A DNA stretch of 47,983 nt, from assembly GCA_024684435.1 (NCBI GenBank), contig JAIKWV010000036.1:1-47983 (forward strand), given 5' to 3'. Of the stretch, positions 23,678 to 32,598 are shown one piece after another. The position numbers and the translations under genes were made by a program. Every line of letters begins with the position of its first letter. Within the stretch, counting starts at the first letter, position 1. The stretch is from Clostridiales bacterium (GTDB lineage Bacteria; Bacillota; Clostridia; Oscillospirales; Acutalibacteraceae). The notes under the pieces are model-generated. The model had not been told where the DNA came from. It was given only the letters and a program-made list of their open reading frames with translations, and made no database searches.

Positions 23678-24862
23678 TTACACCCCGTAGGTACGTATCT
23701 CATTTACCGAGAACACATAAAGCCGTGAGCCGGCCAGCTTTATTCGGTACACGTTTTTGCCCACGTCGACAGTCGAGACCTGATTGCCGCGGCTGTTGAA
23801 GACGGTTACCTTGCCGCTCTGAAGCACGGCTGTGCTTGAACCGTAGACGGAGATGTCGTCCACGCCCTCTTCAATGGACTTTTCAAACAGCATTTTTCCG
23901 TTACCGTTAAAGAGCTTGAGAATATGTGTGCCGCCGTCCAGCTCGGATACCGACAGGGCGAGAGATCTTTTATGCTTCGCCGCATTTGACAACTTATAGG
24001 GAGCAAAAGCCGTATCTGTTTTACCAGAAAGATCCCTGGAAATTATGGAATATAAATTATCTCCGATCACTTCCAGCCGCTTGCCGGAAATATATTCTAT
24101 GTCGAAAACGGAGGTATCGGGAAATTCAAAGGAGGCAGCGGCGCTGTCCTTATTCATGTCCAGCACCACCACTTTTGAATACGCCCGGGCGGTTTTTACT
24201 CCGATGACGGAGACCGCCAGTCTGTTGTCGGAGGCAAAGGCGATATCGGAAATATATTCGTCCGCACAGCGCCATGCAAAGACAAGGTTCTTCTTGGTGT
24301 CAAGAACATTGAGAACACTGCAGGCGTTGTCGGCGCCGGTGGCAAAGGCGACGTATCCGCTGCGGCTTATCGCCGCGGTTATAAGATTTTTTCCCGCCTG
24401 GTAGTCATAGAGCTTGGAGTTCGATGTGAGCACCATGAATTTGTCCGAGGCTCTGTCAAACATCAGTATGCGTCCGTTGTTCACCCTCAGGGCGGGGTCA
24501 AGATAACTGTGATCCTCCTCAACGGTTTTGCCCGCGTTGGCATTGAGCACATAGATGGAATTGTTTTCAACTATCACGGGATTTTTACCTAGCATATCCA
24601 TGGTTTTGATATTGCTGTAGCTGACGGTGTAAGGATAACCGTCCCCCTTCTTAAACATGGCAAAAAACGAGGTGAAGCATTCTGTGATATTTGAAAATCT
24701 GACGCTGCCCAAAAGGCTTAGGGTGACAAATGTGATGGTAAATATGACAACAAGAAGGATCAGGGAACGGAGGACGAGCCTGAAACGTTTTTTCCTTCTG
24801 ATAGCCTTTTTCCTTTCGGAAAGGGGAGCCCTTTCTTCCTTTACTTTTTTCTCTTTTTTCAC
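23678..24862 (-). CDS. DUF5711-family membrane-anchored beta-propeller-like protein
   Basis: A 394-residue protein. A highly basic N-terminus (many Lys/Arg, about 1-28) leads to one membrane helix (about 32-52), then an outer beta-rich domain of repeated short blades, for example KFMVLTSNSKLYDYQAGKNL, SVLNVLDTKKNLVFAWR and TAVLQSGKVTVFNSRGNQVSTVD, suggesting a propeller. It matches the layout of DUF5711 proteins of Clostridia, whose function is unknown. The frame can begin at GTG 24871 or GTG 24862; AAAGAGGTG stands at proper spacing before 24862. truA ends 12 bases before, so it is the last gene of the truA/ecf run. Confidence 0.75.
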   Translation of the reverse strand: MKKEKKVKEERAPLSERKKAIRRKKRFRLVLRSLILLVVIFTITFVTLSLLGSVRFSNITECFTSFFAMFKKGDGYPYTVSYSNIKTMDMLGKNPVIVENNSIYVLNANAGKTVEEDHSYLDPALRVNNGRILMFDRASDKFMVLTSNSKLYDYQAGKNLITAAISRSGYVAFATGADNACSVLNVLDTKKNLVFAWRCADEYISDIAFASDNRLAVSVIGVKTARAYSKVVVLDMNKDSAAASFEFPDTSVFDIEYISGKRLEVIGDNLYSIISRDLSGKTDTAFAPYKLSNAAKHKRSLALSVSELDGGTHILKLFNGNGKMLFEKSIEEGVDDISVYGSSTAVLQSGKVTVFNSRGNQVSTVDVGKNVYRIKLAGSRLYVFSVNEIRTYGV

Positions 24863-24882
24863 ACATATCACCTCTTTGTCGG

Positions 24883-25623
24883 TCAGACGGAATAGATCAC
24901 ATTGTTCAGATAAAGCCCCTCCGGCGGAGCGGTTATCCCCGCCCGGTCACGTTCTCCGGAGGCGATGATATCTTTTATAGTTCCCGGAGGTATCTTGCCC
25001 TGGGAGATGTACAGCAGTGTGCCGGTCATTATCCGCACCATGTTGTACAGAAAGCCGCTGCCCTGCACCGCGAAGGTGACGATGTCCCCCTCCCGGGTCA
25101 CAGAGGCGTGGGTGATGGTGCGGACGGTATCCTTTACGCTTGAACCCGCCGATGAAAAGGCGCGGTAATCGTAAGTGCCGATGTAATCCTTCGCCTGCCC
25201 GTCAAGGAATTTTTCGTCTAACGGGTATTTGTACCGGAGACTTCTGTCCACTTCAAAAGGGTCGGGGACAGGGCTGTTGTATATCCTGTAAATGTATTGT
25301 TTGGCAAGGCAGTCGTACCTTGCGTGGAACTCAAAGGGTACCTCCCGGCACCCGGTCACGGCGATGCTTTCCGGGAGTTTGGCGTTCATGGCGTTTATGA
25401 AGCTTTCGCACTCAAGAGCCGAGTCGGTGCGCATATTGAAGCAGTACATATTTGCGTGTACGCCGGAGTCCGTGCGGGAACAGCCCACGATGTTTTCCCG
25501 AGCCCCGATGATGCTCTCTATTGCGTCCTGAACGGTCTGCTGGACTGTGACGGCGTTTTCCTGTACCTGCCAGCCGTGGAAGCCGGCGCCGTTGAATCTG
25601 ATGGTGAATAACAGGTTTCTCAT
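24883..25623 (-). CDS. truA: tRNA pseudouridine synthase A
   Basis: A 246-residue enzyme that converts uridines 38-40 of the anticodon arm to pseudouridine. The catalytic Asp52 lies in CSRTDSGVHA, and the GFLYNMVRIMTGTLL stretch typical of TruA is present near residue 200. Length is normal for the family. It lies 8 bases downstream of ecfT, matching the frequent ecfA-ecfA-ecfT-truA order of Firmicutes genomes, where the four genes are co-transcribed. Confidence 0.95.
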   Translation of the reverse strand: MRNLLFTIRFNGAGFHGWQVQENAVTVQQTVQDAIESIIGARENIVGCSRTDSGVHANMYCFNMRTDSALECESFINAMNAKLPESIAVTGCREVPFEFHARYDCLAKQYIYRIYNSPVPDPFEVDRSLRYKYPLDEKFLDGQAKDYIGTYDYRAFSSAGSSVKDTVRTITHASVTREGDIVTFAVQGSGFLYNMVRIMTGTLLYISQGKIPPGTIKDIIASGERDRAGITAPPEGLYLNNVIYSV

Positions 25624-25631
25624 ATTTTACC

Positions 25632-26447
25632 TCAAATAACGGGCTTGAAGAAATGGTTCAATACGATTATCGCGGCAAGCATTACGATATAAAAGACCAA
25701 AGCGCCCAGATCCCTGCCGGCGAGTTTCATTTTTTTCATGCTTGTACGGTTGTCCCCTCCTGTGTAACAGCGGCATTCCATGGCGAACGCCAGATCGTAC
25801 GCCCTGCGGAAGGAGGAGATGAACAGGGGGATGAGTATGGGCACCAGAGCCTTTGCACGGGAGATGAGCCCGCCGCTTTCAAGATCCGCGCCCCTTGCCT
25901 TCTGAGCGTTCATAATGCGGTCGATCTCCTCGATGAGAGTGGGTACGAACCTGAGCGCCAGGGTCAGCATCATGGCAAAGGTGTTCACCTTTATATGAAA
26001 TATCTTTAACGGTGACAGGAGGCTCTCAAGGGCGCCGGTAAGCACCGTTGGCGTGGTCGTGTAGGTGAGCAGAGAGCTGCACACTATAAGGGCTATGATG
26101 CGCGCGGACATGAATATGGCCGAGAACACGCCCTTGCTGGTTATCTTTATGAATCTCCACTCCACAAGAGTACTGCCCCCGGTGGTGTAGAAGATATTCA
26201 GCACAGCGGTGAATATAACGATTATCAGGACCGGCTTGAGGCTCTTTAAGAGCATTTTCACCGGCACCCGGGACAGCAGAGCTGTTATGATGACAAACAG
26301 CGCCATAGCGCCCAGGGAAATGAAGTTCTTGCAGACAAATATTGAAACGATGTATGCCAGGGTGAGTACTATTTTCATACGGGCGTCCATGCGGTGGATA
26401 ACTGAGTTCCCGGAATAGTACTGCCCTATGGTTATGTCTTTTATCAT
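25632..26447 (-). CDS. ecfT: ECF transporter transmembrane component T
   Basis: A 271-residue membrane protein with about five or six helices and the cytoplasmic coupling helices holding NAQKARGADLESGG (about 183-196) and FRRAYDLAFAMECRCYTGG, the family's Ala-Arg-Gly-type motifs that touch the two ATPases. It is the shared scaffold of energy-coupling-factor transporters, which import vitamins or metals when paired with interchangeable S components. No S-component gene is in the window, so the module probably serves many substrates (group II). Its ATG overlaps the end of ecfA2 by four bases. Confidence 0.95.
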   Translation of the reverse strand: MIKDITIGQYYSGNSVIHRMDARMKIVLTLAYIVSIFVCKNFISLGAMALFVIITALLSRVPVKMLLKSLKPVLIIVIFTAVLNIFYTTGGSTLVEWRFIKITSKGVFSAIFMSARIIALIVCSSLLTYTTTPTVLTGALESLLSPLKIFHIKVNTFAMMLTLALRFVPTLIEEIDRIMNAQKARGADLESGGLISRAKALVPILIPLFISSFRRAYDLAFAMECRCYTGGDNRTSMKKMKLAGRDLGALVFYIVMLAAIIVLNHFFKPVI

Positions 26448-27307
26448 GGGCGCACGCCTCCGTTCACAAGCCGGAGCAATTCGTTCCTGCCCTGCTCTAC
26501 AGTATATATGCCGGTGCTCACAGGCAGACCCGCCTGCCGCAGCAGCATAAAGATCCTTGTGACCTGAGGCACGTTAAGTCCCATTTCCGTAAGCTCGTCC
26601 CCGCGGGAGAAGACCTCCTCCACCGTGCCGAACATGGCAAGGCGGGATCTGTTGAGCACCAGCACCTTTGTGGCAAGCTTCGCCACGTCCTCCATGCTGT
26701 GGGAGACAAGGATAACGGTCTTGCCGGTGGTCTCACGGTAGGATTTGATAAGCTTAAGTATTGTGTCTCTGCCTATGGGGTCAAGCCCCGCGGTGGGCTC
26801 GTCCAGGACAAGCACCTTAGGCTCCATTGCCATAACTCCCGCTATGGCGACCCGGCGCTTTTGCCCTCCGGAAAGGTCAAAGGGAGATTTTTCAAAAAGC
26901 TCCGTGCCGATGCCCACATACTCCGCGGCGCGGCAGACGCGCTTTTTTATTTCATTGTCGTCAAGACCCATATTTTTGGGGCCGAAGGCTATGTCCCGGA
27001 AAACGGTCTCCTCAAAGAGCTGATACTCCGGGTACTGGAAGCACAGACCCACGGTGAACCTCGCCTGACGCACCGAGGCCTTGCTCTCCCAGATGTCGTG
27101 CCCGTCCACGATCACTCTGCCCGAGGTGGGCTTGAGCAGACCGTTCAGGTGCTGGATAAGGGTGCTTTTCCCGGAGCCGGTGTGACCTATGACCGCAAGA
27201 AGTTCACCCTCCTCGATCTGAAGGCTTATATCTTCAATCGCAGCCTTTTCGGGAGAGAGTCCGTTGCCGTAACGGTATATTAAGTTTTCAACCTCGATTA
27301 TCGGCAT
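26444..27307 (-). CDS. ecfA2: ECF transporter ATPase A2
   Basis: A 287-residue ABC ATPase: Walker A GHTGSGKST (41-49), Q-loop in CFQYPEYQLFE, signature LSGGQKRR, Walker B VLVLDEPTAGLD, and the switch His in VSHSMED. The YPEYQLFEETVFRDIAFGPKN region is typical of EcfA2. It pairs with EcfA1 to drive the EcfT-based vitamin/metal importers. Its start overlaps the end of ecfA1 by 20 bases and its end overlaps the start of ecfT, a tight operon. Confidence 0.95.
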   Translation of the reverse strand: MPIIEVENLIYRYGNGLSPEKAAIEDISLQIEEGELLAVIGHTGSGKSTLIQHLNGLLKPTSGRVIVDGHDIWESKASVRQARFTVGLCFQYPEYQLFEETVFRDIAFGPKNMGLDDNEIKKRVCRAAEYVGIGTELFEKSPFDLSGGQKRRVAIAGVMAMEPKVLVLDEPTAGLDPIGRDTILKLIKSYRETTGKTVILVSHSMEDVAKLATKVLVLNRSRLAMFGTVEEVFSRGDELTEMGLNVPQVTRIFMLLRQAGLPVSTGIYTVEQGRNELLRLVNGGVRP

Positions 27308-28151
27308 TGACTACCTCCAGAACAGCCTGCACACATTCGTCGGATGTGAGAATATTTTCAGGCATGGATATCCCGCTTTGGCGCAGGGCGTTTGCCAGCT
27401 CCGCCGCCTGGGGAACATCCAGACCGATTTTTTTGATCTTATTTATATCGGCGAACACCTCGTAGGGGGTGCCGTCAAGGAAAATGCCGCCGTCGTTCAT
27501 CACGATCACCCGGTCGGCCTCCACAGCCTCGTCCATAAAATGTGTTATGAACACCACGGTGATGCCCTGCTCGCGGTTGAGCCTGCGGACGGTGTCCATG
27601 ACCTCCCTGCGCCCTCTTGGGTCAAGCATTGCGGTGGATTCGTCAAGCACTATGCAGTCCGTGCGCATGGCGATAATGCCCGCGATGGCGACCCGCTGTT
27701 TCTGACCGCCGGAGAGCCTGTGGGGTTCGTAAAGGCGGAAATCGTACATCTCTACGTTTTTCAGAGCCTCGTCCACACGCCTGCGTATCTCCTCCGGGGG
27801 AACGCCTAAGTTTTCCGGACCGAAGGCGACGTCGTCCTCCACAATGGTGGAAACGATCTGATTGTCCGGGTTCTGGAAGACCATGCCAACCCGGCGGCGT
27901 ATATCGTAGAGCTTGCTTTCGTCCGCTGTGTTCATGCCCTCCACAGTGACCGTGCCGGAATCCGGCACAAGTATGGCGTTGGTAAGCTTGGCAAGGGTGG
28001 ACTTGCCGGAGCCGTTATGGCCCAGCACGGCAATGAATTCGCCCCGGTTTATTTTAAGGCTCACGTTTTTTACCGCGGGCTTTTCCGGGGTGTCTTCGTC
28101 TCCCTCATAGGTGAAGCTGACGTTATTGAATTCGATTATTGTTTCATCCAT
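27288..28151 (-). CDS. ecfA1: ECF transporter ATPase A1
   Basis: A 287-residue ABC ATPase: Walker A GHNGSGKST (44-52), Q-loop in VFQNPDNQIVSTIVEDDVAFGPENLG (typical EcfA1), signature LSGGQKQR, and Walker B CIVLDESTAMLDPRGR, where Ser replaces the usual Pro as is common in EcfA1. The switch histidine is in FITHFMDE. It is the first of the ecfA1-ecfA2-ecfT-truA run, located 21 bases after the methyltransferase gene, probably in one long transcript. Confidence 0.95.
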   Translation of the reverse strand: MDETIIEFNNVSFTYEGDEDTPEKPAVKNVSLKINRGEFIAVLGHNGSGKSTLAKLTNAILVPDSGTVTVEGMNTADESKLYDIRRRVGMVFQNPDNQIVSTIVEDDVAFGPENLGVPPEEIRRRVDEALKNVEMYDFRLYEPHRLSGGQKQRVAIAGIIAMRTDCIVLDESTAMLDPRGRREVMDTVRRLNREQGITVVFITHFMDEAVEADRVIVMNDGGIFLDGTPYEVFADINKIKKIGLDVPQAAELANALRQSGISMPENILTSDECVQAVLEVVNADNRG

Positions 28152-28172
28152 GGGTAAAGATCCTTATAAAAA

Positions 28173-29036
28173 TTACTTTTGCCATATGGCTGTGGCGCCG
28201 CAGGGGAGGACCATGCCGGAACTTGTCACGGGCAGGCCGATCTCATCGCCCTGAGCCTCGCCGCCGTACTGAGGAACTACAACGCATTTGAGTATGTAGT
28301 CCATCACCGAGGGAGAAAGCCCGGTGGTGTAGGAGTTGACCATCATCATAAGAGCGTCCGGAGAGAGGAGCTGAGCGCACAGCTCGATGAAGCCGTATAT
28401 CTCATCCTCAAGATGCCAGACTTCCCCTCCGGGGCCTCTGCCGTAGGAAGGGGGATCCATTATGATAATGTCGTATTTGTTGCCCCGGCGTATCTCCCGC
28501 TGGACAAATTTTATGCAGTCGTCCACTATCCAGCGGATCTTTGTGGGGTCTGTTTTGCTTAAAGCCGCGTTTTCCTTTGCCCAGGCGACCATGCCCTTGG
28601 CGGCGTCCACATGGGTTACGTTCGCCCCCGCTTTAAGAGCCGCCACAGTGGCGCCTCCGGTGTAGGCGAAGAGGTTGAGCACACGCACGTCCCGTCCGGC
28701 GTCCTTTATGAGCTTTGCGGTATAGTCCCAGTTGACCGCCTGCTCCGGGAACAGACCGGTGTGCTTGAAACCGGTGGTCTTTATGTTGAAGGTCAGATCC
28801 CGGTAGTCAATGTTCCAGAAGTCGGGCATTTTCCTTTTCACGTCCCAGCTGCCGCCCCCCTTTGAGGAGCGGTTATACCGGGCGTGCGCCTTGTACCACA
28901 GACTGCTGTCCTTTTCAGTTTTCCATATTATCTGAGGATCCGGGCGGATGAGTATAACATCCCCCCAGCGTTCAAGCCTTTCGCCGCCGGAGCAGTCGAT
29001 CAGCTCGTAATCTTTCCAGTTACCGGCAACACGCAT
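28173..29036 (-). CDS. RlmI-like class I SAM-dependent RNA methyltransferase lacking the PUA domain
   Basis: A 287-residue methyltransferase. The SAM site is VLNLFAYTGGATVAALKAGANVTHVDAAKGMVAWAKEN (about 120-157), and the catalytic MDPPSYGRGPGGEVWHLED is near residue 200; both are characteristic of the RlmI/RlmK group (COG1092). Full-length RlmI proteins are about 390-400 residues with an N-terminal PUA domain; this one begins with a shorter strand-rich domain (about 1-90) instead, as in a known bacterial subgroup. The likely target is 23S rRNA but this is not proven. It sits between glmM and ecfA1. Confidence 0.8.
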   Translation of the reverse strand: MRVAGNWKDYELIDCSGGERLERWGDVILIRPDPQIIWKTEKDSSLWYKAHARYNRSSKGGGSWDVKRKMPDFWNIDYRDLTFNIKTTGFKHTGLFPEQAVNWDYTAKLIKDAGRDVRVLNLFAYTGGATVAALKAGANVTHVDAAKGMVAWAKENAALSKTDPTKIRWIVDDCIKFVQREIRRGNKYDIIIMDPPSYGRGPGGEVWHLEDEIYGFIELCAQLLSPDALMMMVNSYTTGLSPSVMDYILKCVVVPQYGGEAQGDEIGLPVTSSGMVLPCGATAIWQK

Positions 29037-29067
29037 CTGCCTTCAGCCTCGCTTTACTCAGCAAAAA

Positions 29068-30417
29068 TCATATCAAACGTTCGCGGACGACCTCCGCTAT
29101 CTCGTCGGCAAGCCGTGTGATCTGAGCCTTATCTTTGCCCTCAAGCATGACTCTTATGAGAGGCTCCGTGCCGGATACGCGCACAAGCACGCGACCGGTG
29201 TCGCCCAGCTCCGCCTCGGCCTTCGCGATGGCTTTCTTTATTTCCTCGTCGGAGTCATACCTGACCTTGCCCAGCTTGGAGACCTTAACGTTCACAAGCA
29301 CCTGGGGATACACAGTCATACACTTTGCAAGCTCGGAGAGCTTTTTGCCGCTCTTCTTGACATTGCTCAGGAGCTGTAACGCGGTGAGCTGACCGTCGCC
29401 GGTGGATGCGTAGTCAAGGAAAATAACGTGTCCGGACTGCTCGCCGCCGATCTTATAATTATTTGCCACCATGTTTTCAAGGACGTATCTGTCGCCCACT
29501 TTTGTGGTCTCATATTCGATGCCGTTGTTTTTGCAGAACTCATAGAAGCCCATGTTGCTCATGACGGTGACCACCGCCTTGTTGCCGGCAAGCTTTCCGG
29601 CCTCCTTGAGAGCGCGTGCGCAGATGGCGATTATTTTGTCTCCGTCCACCAGCTCGCCGTTTTCATCCACTGCAAGAAGGCGGTCCGCGTCGCCGTCAAA
29701 GGCGATGCCCAGATCCAGCCCGTTTTCAACGACGCATTTCTGAAGCTGTTCAAGATGAGTTGAACCGCAGTTGTCGTTTATATTTACTCCGTCCGGCTTT
29801 GCCGCAAGGACGGTACATTCCGCGTTCAGGCGCATAAACAGCTCGGGAGCGGTTACAGAGGAGGAGCCGTTCGCACAGTCAATGGCTATCTTCATGCCGC
29901 TGAAATCGCAGTCTACGGTGGTGAGCAAATGCTCAAGATAGTCGAAAATAGCCGCCTCGGAAAATTCTATCCTGCCCACGTCCCCGCCGATCTTTACAGG
30001 GGGGACCTCCGCCTCATCGAGGATTATTTCTTCGATCTTTAATTCCAATGCGTCGGGGAGCTTGTATCCGTCTGACTTAAAGATCTTTATGCCGTTATAC
30101 TCACAGGGGTTGTGGGATGCGGAGATCATAACTCCCGCGTCATAGTTGTATTTCTTTACAAGATAAGCCACCGCCGGGGTGGGGACGACGCCTACAATAA
30201 GAACGTCAGCGCCCACGGAGCAAAGTCCCGAGGCTATGGCAAACTCAAGCATGGGAGATGAGGCACGGGTGTCCGCGCCGATAAGCACCCTGGGTCTGTC
30301 GATGTGTTCATCGACCAGCACCATTGCCGCGGCTCGGCCTATCTGCATTGCCATTTCGCAGGTCAGGTCCTTGTTCGCTACGCCTCTCGCTCCGTCTGTT
30401 CCGAATAATCTGCCCAT
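29068..30417 (-). CDS. glmM: Phosphoglucosamine mutase
   Basis: A 449-residue enzyme that interconverts glucosamine 6-phosphate and glucosamine 1-phosphate for UDP-GlcNAc and peptidoglycan synthesis. Start signature MGRLFGTDGARGVAN, phosphoserine loop ISASHNP with Ser101, metal loop FDGDADR (near 240) and the C-terminal phosphate-binding RVSGTEPLIRVM are all intact. Length is normal. It lies 13 bases downstream of ruvB. Confidence 0.97.
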   Translation of the reverse strand: MGRLFGTDGARGVANKDLTCEMAMQIGRAAAMVLVDEHIDRPRVLIGADTRASSPMLEFAIASGLCSVGADVLIVGVVPTPAVAYLVKKYNYDAGVMISASHNPCEYNGIKIFKSDGYKLPDALELKIEEIILDEAEVPPVKIGGDVGRIEFSEAAIFDYLEHLLTTVDCDFSGMKIAIDCANGSSSVTAPELFMRLNAECTVLAAKPDGVNINDNCGSTHLEQLQKCVVENGLDLGIAFDGDADRLLAVDENGELVDGDKIIAICARALKEAGKLAGNKAVVTVMSNMGFYEFCKNNGIEYETTKVGDRYVLENMVANNYKIGGEQSGHVIFLDYASTGDGQLTALQLLSNVKKSGKKLSELAKCMTVYPQVLVNVKVSKLGKVRYDSDEEIKKAIAKAEAELGDTGRVLVRVSGTEPLIRVMLEGKDKAQITRLADEIAEVVRERLI

Positions 30418-30430
30418 TCTGAATTACTCC

Positions 30431-31486
30431 TTACATATCAAATTTTTGTTGTTCGGGGTTAGTCTGTGAAGAATTGCCGGAGGGCATCGCCATGCCCAGA
30501 TGAGCGTACGCCGCGGGGGTAACAACTCTGCCCCGGGGCGTTCTGCCTAAAAAGCCTATCTGCATGAGATAGGGTTCATAAACGTCTTCTATGGTCACCG
30601 CTTCTTCCCCTATGGCGGCGGAAATGGTTTCCAGTCCGACGGGACCGCCGTTATAGTGGTTTATCATGGTGGTCAGTAGCTTGCGGTCCGTAAGGTCAAG
30701 CCCCAGCTCGTCGATCTCCATGCCGTCCAGAGCGGTCTGGGCGCTTTTCAGATCAATTACGCCCTCGCCGACGACCTGAGCGAAATCCCGGGCGCGGCGC
30801 AGGAGCCTGTTGGCTATTCTGGGGGTGCCCCTTGAACGTGAGGCTATCTCCATGGCTCCGTCATAGTCAAGGTCAATACCCAATATCCCCGCGCTTCTGC
30901 ACACTATCTTTGAAAGCTCCTCGGGGGTGTACATTTCCAGCCTGAATATCACGCCGAAACGATCCCTCAGGGGGGCGCTGAGCTGACCCGCTCTTGTGGT
31001 GGCACCAATTAGGGTAAAGTGAGGAAGGTCAAGCCTTATCGAGCGGGCGGAGGGACCCTTGCCGATTATGATATCCAGGGCGTTGTCCTCCATGGCGGGG
31101 TACAGCACCTCCTCAACGCTTCTTGAGAGGCGGTGTATCTCGTCGATGAAAAGCACGTCTCCCTCGCTCAGGTTGGTGAGCAGAGCCGCAAGGTCGCCGG
31201 GTTTTTCAATGGCGGGACCGGAGGTCACCCGGAAGTTTACTCCCATCTCGTTGGCGACTATCCCTGCAAGGGTGGTTTTTCCCAACCCGGGAGGGCCGTA
31301 AAGCAGCACATGGTCAAGGGGTTCATTGCGCTTGAGCGCCGCCTCAATGTATATTGAAAGATTTTTTTTGACCTTCTCCTGCCCGATGTAATCATCGAAC
31401 CGGTGAGGACGGAGGGATAATTCATTTTCCGCGTCCGCGGCGGTATACTCGGGAGCGGTTATTCTGTCCTCATAATCCATATCCAT
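30431..31486 (-). CDS. ruvB: Holliday junction branch-migration helicase RuvB
   Basis: A 351-residue AAA+ motor with Walker [10 protein letters not shown] (64-72), Walker [12 protein letters not shown], sensor 1 [19 protein letters not shown] (with arginine finger), and a C-terminal winged helix ([14 protein letters not shown]). With RuvA it moves Holliday junctions during repair and recombination. It starts at ATG 31486 with GGAAG at reasonable spacing; it lies 16 bases after ruvA, in the standard ruvC-ruvA-ruvB order. Confidence 0.97.
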   Translation of the reverse strand: MDMDYEDRITAPEYTAADAENELSLRPHRFDDYIGQEKVKKNLSIYIEAALKRNEPLDHVLLYGPPGLGKTTLAGIVANEMGVNFRVTSGPAIEKPGDLAALLTNLSEGDVLFIDEIHRLSRSVEEVLYPAMEDNALDIIIGKGPSARSIRLDLPHFTLIGATTRAGQLSAPLRDRFGVIFRLEMYTPEELSKIVCRSAGILGIDLDYDGAMEIASRSRGTPRIANRLLRRARDFAQVVGEGVIDLKSAQTALDGMEIDELGLDLTDRKLLTTMINHYNGGPVGLETISAAIGEEAVTIEDVYEPYLMQIGFLGRTPRGRVVTPAAYAHLGMAMPSGNSSQTNPEQQKFDM

Positions 31487-31502
31487 CAGTAATCACTTCC
31501 TG

Positions 31503-32099
31503 TCAGATAAGTGTTTTTAATGCCTGTCTGATAAGATCCTCTGTTGAAAGGGAGGCATCAAGTTTTCCTATGGCCGCGGAGGCCTCGGAGCGGCTGTAGC
31601 CCAAAGAGATAAGAGCCTTTACCGCCTCGTCCCCGGCGGAGGAGTTTACCGTCTGAGCGGCGAAAATGTTTTCTCCGCTATCCACTGCGGAAATGTCCGC
31701 GACAAGCTTGTTCTTAAGCTCAAGGATTATCCTCTGCGCGATCTTTGCTCCCACACCGGGAGCGGCGGTAATGGACTTTGTGTCCCCGGAGGCTATGCAC
31801 AGAGCCAATTTGTCCACCGTAAGCTGGGAGAGTATGGAAAGCCCCGCCTTGGGACCCACTCCGGTAACGGATGTCAGGAGCTTGAAGCATTCCAGCTCCT
31901 TTTTGTCCGCAAAGCCGAAAAGATCCATGGCGTCCTCCCGGACGTTAAGACAGGTGAACAGTGTCGCCCTGTCGCCCACGCCGCCGATCTGACGCAGGGT
32001 ATTCAGCGTGGTCGAACAGCTGAAAGCCACGCCGTTACAGTCAATGGCAACGGTGTTGGCGTCGGTATAAACGATTTCACCGGTGAGAGAATAAAACAA
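31503..32099 (-). CDS. ruvA: Holliday junction DNA-binding protein RuvA
   Basis: A 198-residue protein with the N-terminal OB fold (MFYSLTGEIVYTDANTVAIDCNGVAF), two helix-hairpin-helix DNA-binding motifs (LTSVTGVGPKAGLSIL and ITAAPGVGAKIAQRIILEL, about 70-125) and a C-terminal RuvB-binding domain (about 150-198). It tetramerises on four-way junctions and loads RuvB. It lies 13 bases after ruvC. Confidence 0.96.
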   Translation of the reverse strand: MFYSLTGEIVYTDANTVAIDCNGVAFSCSTTLNTLRQIGGVGDRATLFTCLNVREDAMDLFGFADKKELECFKLLTSVTGVGPKAGLSILSQLTVDKLALCIASGDTKSITAAPGVGAKIAQRIILELKNKLVADISAVDSGENIFAAQTVNSSAGDEAVKALISLGYSRSEASAAIGKLDASLSTEDLIRQALKTLI

Positions 32100-32112
32100 A
32101 AGATCACAACCT

Positions 32113-32598
32113 TTATCTCATATACAGGGAATTTGCCGAATGCGCGTGACAGATAGCCAGGGCAAGGGCGTCGGCAACGTCGTCGGGTTTGGGTATCTTG
32201 TCAAGATTGAGAAGAAGCCGGGTCATTTCCTGTATCTGATTTTTTTCCGCCCTTCCGTAGCCCACCACGCTCTGCTTTACCTGCAAAGGGGTGTATTCGT
32301 GGATGCTGATATGATTCTGTTGGGCGGCAAGGAGCAGAACTCCCCTTGCCTGACTGACGTCAATGGCGGTTTTTGCATTTGTATTGAAGAAAAGCTTTTC
32401 TATTGCCATGGCGTCGGGACGCCAGGTGTTTATAAGCTGTACGACGCCGTCATAGATAGCCTCCAGCCGTTCATTGAAAGGGGTGCCGGCGGAGGTGGTT
32501 ATGGGGCGGTGGTCAAGAACTTTAAAGTGGTTGTTCAAATACTCTACGACCCCGGTGCCCACTATCGCGTAGCCGGGATCTATTCCCAATATTATCAT
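32113..32598 (-). CDS. ruvC: Holliday junction endonuclease RuvC
   Basis: A 161-residue junction resolvase with the RNase H-like fold. Catalytic acids are seen in LGIDPGYA (Asp7), AIEKLFFNTNAKTA (Glu near 67) and the C-terminal DDVADALALAICH. Length is normal. Its ATG overlaps the end of der by four bases (ATGA), a coupling that places der at the head of the ruvCAB run. Confidence 0.96.
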   Translation of the reverse strand: MIILGIDPGYAIVGTGVVEYLNNHFKVLDHRPITTSAGTPFNERLEAIYDGVVQLINTWRPDAMAIEKLFFNTNAKTAIDVSQARGVLLLAAQQNHISIHEYTPLQVKQSVVGYGRAEKNQIQEMTRLLLNLDKIPKPDDVADALALAICHAHSANSLYMR